A DNA stretch of 64,000 nt, from the NCBI GenBank assembly GCA_049515135.1, contig JBEKUJ010000005.1, positions 186,001-250,000 of the forward strand. Direction: 5' to 3'. The notes below the pieces were generated by a model. The model was not told the DNA's origin and ran no database searches. It saw nothing but the letters and a program-made list of their open reading frames with translations. This DNA comes from Fen-1364 sp049515135 (lineage in GTDB: Bacteria; Spirochaetota; Spirochaetia; SZUA-6; Fen-1364). This document shows, one piece after another, positions 58,461-64,000 of the stretch (position 1 is the first letter of the stretch; each line of letters starts with the position of its first letter). The position numbers and the translations under genes were made by a program.

Positions 58461-60989
58461 CTAGAACAGGACGATGGTGGACGACTCCACGGACGGGGTC
58501 TCCCCGTGGAGCTGCGACTCCGCGATGATGGTATAGGTGCCAGCGGAAAGGGTTTTTGTGTCCGGAGCCGGAATGATGACCGAATACTGCCCCGGCCGCA
58601 CGAAAACTCCTTTGTACGTCTTGTCCTCGCCGGGGAGGACGAAGGTGAGCTTGACCCGCGCCGTTGCATCCCCTGGCGCAGCGGTCGTCTCGGGGTACTC
58701 GATTGTCGAAACTCTGATGGTGAGGCTCAAGGGCTTCCCGCGCAGGGCAAGCGGGGGCGGCGTGACCGCGTCTATCCTCGTCGTTGCCGTCCTGAAGTGC
58801 CTGTTCCAGTAACCGGCCTCGAAGGGATAGGACGGGTCACGGAAGGCTTTCAGCTCCACGAAGCTGGCGTTCGGATCCACGTTGTCGATGGAGAAGGGAC
58901 CATTGTTGATGTACGCGTTGTGGTGCGCGTCCATCCAGGCGATTGCCGCCTTGTAACGCGCCACGCATTCCTGCGGCGTCGTGAACTGCCGGATGGAGGC
59001 GGGCACGTAGGAGGTGTCAATGAACTCCTGGAGCTTTGCCTTGATGTCCTCCAGGCACCGGGGGGCCAGGACGTCCACCTCCGTGTACGCGGGGTCGGAG
59101 GAGAAGCTCCACGCGGTTCCCGACTTTCCCCCCTCTGCTACCATCTTTGCCAGAGCCTCAATGATTTCCCAGGAGCAGTTCACCTGCTGGCCCGAGGCAC
59201 TCACCGACGTGTACAGTGCTCCGGATGCCCCGATGCGGTCCGGGTCCATGTGGTTGAAGTTGTAATAGACAGTGATGCTCTTGTCCGGGTTCATGACGAT
59301 CCCCTTGAGAATATCCTGCCCGGGCCGCATGACGCTTTCATATCCGGCGTCGTAGTATCGATCCTTGTCCCCGACCTTCGTGATCCATTTCCAGATGAAG
59401 GCCTGCGCGTACAGCACGTCCGCTGTCCCCATGGGAATTCCGGTGTGCCAGTTTCCCCACTTGTAGTCATACGTGGCCCTGCTGAATGAGGTGACCCCCG
59501 GTCCGACCTGCACCCACGCTGCTTCCCGGGGGTCATATACGATGGCGTCCGCGGGAACCGGAATCTGTCCTTCCAAGGCAGGATCGCCATTGTCCCCTGT
59601 GCCCATTTTCACTTTTGTCAGAACGTCGCGCCAGCTCGCGCGAAGCGGTGCATCCTCCGCGGTGTTGGGTGTCACGAAGGTCGCCTTGTCCACCGTGGGG
59701 GCGGAAATGAACAGGCTGTACATGTCCTTGAATCCGTCCACCCCGACGGGATCCCACGCGCTTGCGAAAAGCGATCCGCGAGCGGACAGCTGGGTGACGC
59801 GCAGGACCTTCTCCCCGGATTTTTCCGGTTTCACGTCCGCGGTCACGAGCGACCACGGGTCCAGGCCGTCTCCCAGTCCATACACCATGCGTCGCAGGAA
59901 CCGCGCCTTGTTTGCGGTGTACAGCTGGGACTGGCAGGAGATCTGGATTCGGGTGGCCTCCTTCAAGCCGAGCTCGGTTGCCTGAAGGATTGCGTCCCAG
60001 TAGTCGCGCGCGTCCTTGAACTGGCCGTTCTGGATCCTGCGGGTGAGGGAGTCGATCTGGTCGTTCTTGTAGCGCCAGAAATGCGGGTTGGTCCCGCCGG
60101 CCTGGTAGCCCTGCCAGGGCGCATACCACTGCGAGACGATGTTGTCCCAGTACTGTCGGGTCTCCCCCGCGCCCCACCCTTCGGTGTAGATATTCCATTC
60201 ATAGCGGGCCGGATCCGTGTTGTATGCCACCTCGACGCACTTGGCCCTGTCCCACTCCAGCCTCTCCACCCGGATGCCCGCTTTTTCGATCTGGTTCGCG
60301 ATATAGCGGCCTTCTTTCAAGCGGCCGTTCGGCTCGTCCACCCGGAAGAGGAACTTCACCGACAGATCCGAGCCGTTCCACTGCCAGTACTTTTCCCCTT
60401 TGACAAGCCTTCCCTGGAGGGCTGGAAGCTCCGATGCTTTCTGCAGCGCCGCGGTTATGTCCAGGATGGCTTTTTTCTCGTTCCCGCCCGGCGTCATTCC
60501 GAGCCTTACGGGGATGAGGTTGTAGCGGTACGTGCCGGGCTGGCCGGGGGTTGCCATTGTGAACATCGGGCCGCCCGCGCCTCCCAGGATCTCGTCCACG
60601 ATATACTTCCTGTTGATGAGGAAGTTGAGGGCGTAACGCACCTCCCTGATGGCAAAGGGATTGAAGGAGTCCTTGCCGTCCACGGTCACCGTGTACGGCC
60701 CCGCGTCCGGGATGGGGTTGAGCATGAGGGACCAGCTGCCGGAAGGGACGTTATACACGTCGAGCTTCCTCTGCGTTTCAGCCGGGAGTGACCTGAACGT
60801 GTTGCCCTGGACGGGATACATGAAGACATCCGTCCTGCCCTCCGCAACGTCCTTCAGCGCGATGTCTTCCTGCATCCGCACGTCGAACAGGACCCTGTCG
60901 ACGATGGGCCCTTTCTTCTGCTCTTGCGCCGACAGGACTGAAGCCGCGCTGATCAACAGAATGAAGATCGCAGAGAACCGCATCCGCAT
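58461..60989 (-). CDS. extracellular solute-binding protein, family 5 (oligopeptide/nickel type), enlarged
   Basis: 842 residues from the ATG at 60989. A signal peptide (MRFSAIFILLISAASVLSA) opens the protein. The body carries SBP_bac_5 hallmarks such as AIREVRYALNFLINRKYIVDEIL and WNIYTEGWGAGETRQYWDNIVSQWY. Ordinary members have 500-600 residues; here about 250 extra residues include an Ig-like C-terminal domain (ARVKLTFVLPGEDKTYKGVFVRPGQYSVIIPAPDT). No lipobox, so it is probably periplasmic. Ligand unknown. First gene of the operon, divergent from the VOC gene by 23 bases. Confidence 0.9.
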   Translation of the reverse strand: MRMRFSAIFILLISAASVLSAQEQKKGPIVDRVLFDVRMQEDIALKDVAEGRTDVFMYPVQGNTFRSLPAETQRKLDVYNVPSGSWSLMLNPIPDAGPYTVTVDGKDSFNPFAIREVRYALNFLINRKYIVDEILGGAGGPMFTMATPGQPGTYRYNLIPVRLGMTPGGNEKKAILDITAALQKASELPALQGRLVKGEKYWQWNGSDLSVKFLFRVDEPNGRLKEGRYIANQIEKAGIRVERLEWDRAKCVEVAYNTDPARYEWNIYTEGWGAGETRQYWDNIVSQWYAPWQGYQAGGTNPHFWRYKNDQIDSLTRRIQNGQFKDARDYWDAILQATELGLKEATRIQISCQSQLYTANKARFLRRMVYGLGDGLDPWSLVTADVKPEKSGEKVLRVTQLSARGSLFASAWDPVGVDGFKDMYSLFISAPTVDKATFVTPNTAEDAPLRASWRDVLTKVKMGTGDNGDPALEGQIPVPADAIVYDPREAAWVQVGPGVTSFSRATYDYKWGNWHTGIPMGTADVLYAQAFIWKWITKVGDKDRYYDAGYESVMRPGQDILKGIVMNPDKSITVYYNFNHMDPDRIGASGALYTSVSASGQQVNCSWEIIEALAKMVAEGGKSGTAWSFSSDPAYTEVDVLAPRCLEDIKAKLQEFIDTSYVPASIRQFTTPQECVARYKAAIAWMDAHHNAYINNGPFSIDNVDPNASFVELKAFRDPSYPFEAGYWNRHFRTATTRIDAVTPPPLALRGKPLSLTIRVSTIEYPETTAAPGDATARVKLTFVLPGEDKTYKGVFVRPGQYSVIIPAPDTKTLSAGTYTIIAESQLHGETPSVESSTIVLF

Positions 60990-61012
60990 TAATGTGAGTA
61001 TATTAAGGATCG

Positions 61013-61909
61013 ATGAGGCATACAACGAATACAGCTGTTCCGACGTCGGTTGCACAGTCCATTCACCCGCAAACCATGCTGGGTCCCGTCACCATCCGGG
61101 TGGCAGATGTGTCTCGCTCCCTGCGCTTCTACAAGGAGGCCCTCGGGTTCCAGCCCGTCAGTGATGCTGCCGGTCTGCCCGCGCTGGGCGTGCCCGGCGC
61201 CGAGGGCGCGGACTTTCCCATCGTCGTGCTGAAGGAGACCCCTGAGGCCGGCCCGGCTCGCCATGCATCGGGCCTCTATCACTTCGCGATCCTCGTGCCC
61301 AGCCGCCCCGCCCTCGGGAGGGCCCTGCGCCTGCTGGCGCGCGCGGAGGTTCCGATCGGCCAGGCCGACCACCTTGTCAGCGAAGCCCTGTATCTCTCGG
61401 ACCCCGACGGAAACGGCATTGAGATCTACCGTGACAGGCCGCGCGACCAGTGGAAATGGGACAACGGCACGGTGCAGATGGCCACTGAGCCTCTGGACCT
61501 TGAGGATCTGCTTCGGGAAGCCGAGAGTGAGCCCGGGGCGTCGGGTCAGCTGACCTCCGGCACGCGCATCGGTCACGTCCACCTGCAGGTCTCCGACGTT
61601 CAGAAGGCGGTCCGGTTCTATCATGGCATCCTCGGCTTTGACATTGTTGCCACATGGCAGGGGGCTGCTTTCGTGAGCGCGGGCGGCTACCACCATCACC
61701 TGGGGCTGAACAGCTGGAGCTCACGCGGCGCTCCTCCGGCCCCTCCGGGCTCCTCGGGGCTGGAGTCGTTTGTCATCAAGGTGCCGACCACGGAGGAACA
61801 GTCGCGCCTTGCCGGACGGCTGCAGGACGCCGGAGTGGGAGTGAGCGAATCCGGCGGTGCGCTGCGCGCCCGGGATCCCTGGAACATAGGGTTGGAGGTA
61901 ACTGTATGA
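61013..61909 (+). CDS. VOC-family (glyoxalase/catechol 2,3-dioxygenase-like) protein
   Basis: 298 residues with two vicinal-oxygen-chelate modules: LGPVTIRVADVSRSLRFYKEALGFQ (His site weak) and RIGHVHLQVSDVQKAVRFYHGILGFD, plus LSDPDGNGIEIYRDRP and AGGYHHHLGLNSW. The second module keeps the metal His and HH pair. It resembles CatE-like extradiol dioxygenases, though the first module has Thr where His is common. Its stop overlaps the next gene by four bases. Confidence 0.86.
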   Translation: MRHTTNTAVPTSVAQSIHPQTMLGPVTIRVADVSRSLRFYKEALGFQPVSDAAGLPALGVPGAEGADFPIVVLKETPEAGPARHASGLYHFAILVPSRPALGRALRLLARAEVPIGQADHLVSEALYLSDPDGNGIEIYRDRPRDQWKWDNGTVQMATEPLDLEDLLREAESEPGASGQLTSGTRIGHVHLQVSDVQKAVRFYHGILGFDIVATWQGAAFVSAGGYHHHLGLNSWSSRGAPPAPPGSSGLESFVIKVPTTEEQSRLAGRLQDAGVGVSESGGALRARDPWNIGLEVTV

Positions 61910-62547
61910 AAATCGCGGTATTCGGAATAACGGGGCGGATCGGGAGCCGCATCGCCCAGGAAGCGCTCTCCCGAGGGCACGAAGTGACAGGCATCGCGCG
62001 TGATCCCACAAAGGTGAATCTCTCCCATCCGAAGCTGCGCGTGACCCAGGGAGACGCGACCGACCCCGCCTCTGTTGCCGCAACGATGTCGGGTCATGAT
62101 GTGACGGTGAGCGCAGTCGGGCCCGACATGCAGAAGGGCGTCGGGACACTGCTGGTGGATGCGGCGCATTCGCTCATCGAGGGAGCGAAGCGCGCCCGGG
62201 CCGGGAGGCTGGTGATCGTGGGCGGGGCCGGCAGCCTGGAAGTTGCTCCCGGAGTGAAGCTCATGGATTCCCTGCAATTCCCTGCTGACTGGAAACCGAT
62301 TGCCAGGTCACACGCTGATGCGCTGGACGCCTATCGCAGAGAGAAGTCGCTGGAATGGACGTATCTGTCACCAGCAGCCATGATCGAACCTGGCAAGCGC
62401 ACCGGCTCGTACCGCACGGGAGATGAGAAGCTTTTGAGCGACGCGCAGGGAAACAGCAGGATCAGCATGGAAGATTTCGCCGTTGCGCTTCTGGACGAGG
62501 TGGAGAAGCCACGCCACACGCGAAAGCGCTTTACTGTGGCCAACTGA
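61906..62547 (+). CDS. NAD(P)-binding protein (atypical SDR, YwnB/NmrA-like)
   Basis: 213-residue Rossmann protein. The nucleotide loop IAVFGITGRIGSRIAQEAL and SAVGPDMQKGVGTLLVDAAHSLIEGAKRARAGRLVIVGGAGSL match the group with YwnB-like NAD(P)H-binding proteins. No Tyr-x3-Lys SDR catalytic pair is seen. GGAGGT precedes the ATG, which overlaps the VOC gene stop. Probably works with it in handling a reactive small molecule. Confidence 0.88.
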   Translation: MKIAVFGITGRIGSRIAQEALSRGHEVTGIARDPTKVNLSHPKLRVTQGDATDPASVAATMSGHDVTVSAVGPDMQKGVGTLLVDAAHSLIEGAKRARAGRLVIVGGAGSLEVAPGVKLMDSLQFPADWKPIARSHADALDAYRREKSLEWTYLSPAAMIEPGKRTGSYRTGDEKLLSDAQGNSRISMEDFAVALLDEVEKPRHTRKRFTVAN

Positions 62548-62565
62548 GAAAGGATCGAGTGCGAT

Positions 62566-63015
62566 ATGAACAGGGCATTTCTGATTGCAGCAAGCCTGAT
62601 TTTCGCTGTCTTTTCTGCGGGATATCTCGCAGCCGAATGCACCGCCACGCAGGGAGAGACGCTTGACGCAAACTATAAACCGGAAGCTCCCAAGCGTGCC
62701 AGCGTGGGGTCGGGGTACGTCCTTACCGGAACAGTGCGCGCATCAGGCGATTGTCAGCCAATCGCAGGGGCCACAGTCGAGCTGTGGCTCGCAGGACCGA
62801 ACGGATATTCGGACAACTACACGGGGACCGTGGTTGCCGACAAGAGCGGTCACTACAGGTTCCAGAGTCCGTTTCCGTCCGCCTCCACCGGACGGCCTCC
62901 CCACATCCACATGAGGATTGCCGCTGACGGCTTCCTGCCCATCCAGACCGAGTGCTTTCCGCGTCAGGGCACGGCTACCGGTGTGTTCGACATCGTCCTG
63001 GAGCCCGGGGGGTAG
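62566..63015 (+). CDS. secreted intradiol-dioxygenase-like protein
   Basis: 149 residues. A signal peptide (LIAASLIFAVFSAGYLA) is followed by a beta-sandwich like the catalytic core of intradiol ring-cleavage dioxygenases: VLTGTVRASGDCQPIAGATVELWLAGPNGYSDNY and HYRFQSPFPSASTGRPPHIHMRIAADGF. The H-x-H pair would bind iron in the enzymes; other ligands (two Tyr) are uncertain. Length is short. Convergent with the DUF2917 gene, overlapping by 52 bases. Confidence 0.8.
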   Translation: MNRAFLIAASLIFAVFSAGYLAAECTATQGETLDANYKPEAPKRASVGSGYVLTGTVRASGDCQPIAGATVELWLAGPNGYSDNYTGTVVADKSGHYRFQSPFPSASTGRPPHIHMRIAADGFLPIQTECFPRQGTATGVFDIVLEPGG

Positions 63016-63266
63016 GCCGCCAACAGACGGGGCTGTTCCGTCGTGGGCTCAAGACGCAGAATCGCCGGGCTGAGGGCCTGGATGACCACCGTGCCTCCGC
63101 GGGCAAAGCTCGCGCTCTGGCCTGCGGCAACCACGTAGTCCGCCGCGTTCCCGTCAATGGTTGCCCAGATGTGCCCCGCCAGGCACGTTATGCGAGGCGG
63201 CCGTGCCCTGAATCTGAATGAAATCAGCTGCCCACGGGCCAGCGCGAATGTCGTGTTGTTGCGCAT
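62964..63266 (-). CDS. DUF2917-family protein
   Basis: 100-residue beta-rich protein: LARGQLISFRFRARPPRITCLAGHIWATIDGNAADYVVAAGQSASF, a single-strand-rich domain of the DUF2917 type with its GxIWxT core. GAGGAG precedes the ATG. The 3' end overlaps the convergent intradiol-like gene by 52 bases, so one C terminus may extend over the other; both frames look real on motif grounds. Function unknown. Confidence 0.72.
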   Translation of the reverse strand: MRNNTTFALARGQLISFRFRARPPRITCLAGHIWATIDGNAADYVVAAGQSASFARGGTVVIQALSPAILRLEPTTEQPRLLAAYPPGSRTMSNTPVAVP

Positions 63267-63344
63267 CGTCTTCTCCTCAATGGAAAGGCTACACGGGGAG
63301 CGAGAGGAGAACCACCCGATTCTTGCGCAACGATCCGGTGCACC

Positions 63345-64000
63345 ATGAAGCTTTCTGAACTGATTGCATCCCTCCCGCCGCCTCTCGCGATTCCCGGTGC
63401 GCGCCGCTCCATCAGGGAGGCGCTTGTTCGGTCCGGGACCAGACTGGTCGTGATCGATGATGATCCCACGGGGACCCAGACCGTGCATGACACGCGCGTC
63501 CTGCTGGATTGGTCAGCTGCCGCGCTCAGCCAGGCTCTTGCCCGTCCCGATCCGTTGTTCTTCATTTCCACAAACTCGCGGAGCCTGCCCCGGGCTGACG
63601 CCGAGGCGCTAGCGCATGAGGTGGGCCGCAACCTTCGGACGGCAGCGCGGCAGGCTGGGGCCCGTGTGCGCATTGCTTCGCGCAGCGACAGCACGCTGCG
63701 CGGCCACTTCCCGGCCGAAGTGGACGCCCTGGCGGCAGAGCTTCCCGCGGCGGTTGACGGCGTGATCCTGGTTCCAGCCTTTTTCGACGCCGGCCGATAC
63801 ACCATCAACAACGTGCACTGGGTGGAGCTGGGCGGGGAGCTTGTCCCTGCGCACCTGACCGAGTTTGCCAGGGATCCTGATTTCGGGTTCGCTCATGGTG
63901 ACCTTCGCGAATGGGTCCAGGAAAAAACCGCCGGACGCATCAACGCCGGCCGGGTCATCTGCGTTTCGATAGAAGATCTCCGCCGCGGGGGACCTGAGAG
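63345..64000 (+). CDS. four-carbon acid sugar kinase family protein (DUF1537/OtnK), N-terminal part
   Basis: Starts with MKLSELIASLPPPLAIPG and runs off the right edge after 218 codons. The signature VIDDDPTGTQTVHDTRVLLD and RIASRSDSTLRGHFPAEVDAL are diagnostic of the N-terminal half of the OtnK/YgbK kinases that phosphorylate 4-carbon sugar acids such as erythronate or threonate. The ATP-binding C-terminal half lies outside the window. No OtnC-like decarboxylase aldolase is visible yet. Confidence 0.9.
   Translation, partial: MKLSELIASLPPPLAIPGARRSIREALVRSGTRLVVIDDDPTGTQTVHDTRVLLDWSAAALSQALARPDPLFFISTNSRSLPRADAEALAHEVGRNLRTAARQAGARVRIASRSDSTLRGHFPAEVDALAAELPAAVDGVILVPAFFDAGRYTINNVHWVELGGELVPAHLTEFARDPDFGFAHGDLREWVQEKTAGRINAGRVICVSIEDLRRGGPE

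Noticed and set aside
1..64000. tRNA, rRNA, CRISPR array, insertion sequence or prophage
   Set aside because: No cloverleaf-like or rRNA-like segment, no regularly spaced repeats with spacers, no transposase or phage genes were seen on reading both strands.

Overview
The window reads as a high-GC, anaerobic, motile, diderm bacterium. Signs are a full CheA/W/X/Y/D/R/B set, lipoprotein signal peptides, a predicted outer-membrane barrel, oxygen-sensitive Fe-S chemistry (HgcAB, a ferredoxin-thioredoxin-reductase-like protein, Rrf2, Nfu), sigma-54 control and frequent GTG/TTG starts. CheX-type phosphatases, HEAT-cyclase proteins and paralogous protein clusters fit a member of the Spirochaetota best, but this is inference: the window holds no rRNA or universal marker. 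I saw no tRNA, rRNA, CRISPR array, IS element or prophage.

Layout. 1-3.9 kb: the end of an alpha/beta hydrolase, an orphan DNA methyltransferase, a MASE3 histidine kinase, pterin carbinolamine dehydratase and a thioredoxin-fold protein. 3.9-9.7 kb: a PPP-type phosphatase plus an atypical kinase-like protein (plus strand), facing five tandem paralogues of a family I do not recognise (minus strand). 9.8-12.4 kb: a LysM membrane protein, a DOMON protein and a DJ-1/PfpI protein. 12.5-28.5 kb: a response regulator and an NtrC-type activator, then a sigma-54 promoter with a helically phased upstream site. Behind it lies a run of 12 signalling genes: cheY, cheX, a cheA-cheC fusion, cheD, cheR, cheB, comFB, a REC-HD-GYP gene, cheW, a HEAT-adenylate cyclase, a degenerate histidine kinase and a REC-PAS kinase.

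28.5-30.8 kb: arsC converges on a marR-hgcA-hgcB operon, the mercury-methylation gene pair. 30.8-38 kb: KDPG aldolase, a MoaD-like protein, two lipoproteins, RluA-type pseudouridine synthase, MsrB, an EamA transporter, a GSA-type aminotransferase, a barrel-like protein, and rrf2-nfu with a clear operator. 38-46.6 kb: an 884-residue MBL/cyclic-nucleotide/hemerythrin-like protein, a URO-D-family protein, a GNAT enzyme, an endonuclease-like protein, a nitrilase fused out of frame to a DUF2161 gene, glutaredoxin and an FTR-rubredoxin protein. 46.6-51.2 kb: a hypothetical protein, a DinB-like protein, an MFS exporter, a small membrane protein and an aminotransferase. 51.2-61 kb: an eight-gene minus-strand operon, a peptide-type ABC transporter with enlarged periplasmic parts followed by a class V aminotransferase-like protein, a methyltransferase and SurE. 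61-64 kb: a VOC protein, an NAD(P)-binding protein, an intradiol-dioxygenase-like protein, a DUF2917 protein and the start of a four-carbon sugar-acid kinase.

The strongest points are hgcAB beside an arsenate reductase with its own MarR regulator, the CheA-CheC fusion with self-contained sigma-54 control of the chemotaxis operon, and the five-paralogue array next to a kinase/phosphatase pair. No intergenic stretch exceeds 300 bases; the longest (14272-14503) holds the sigma-54 control region.
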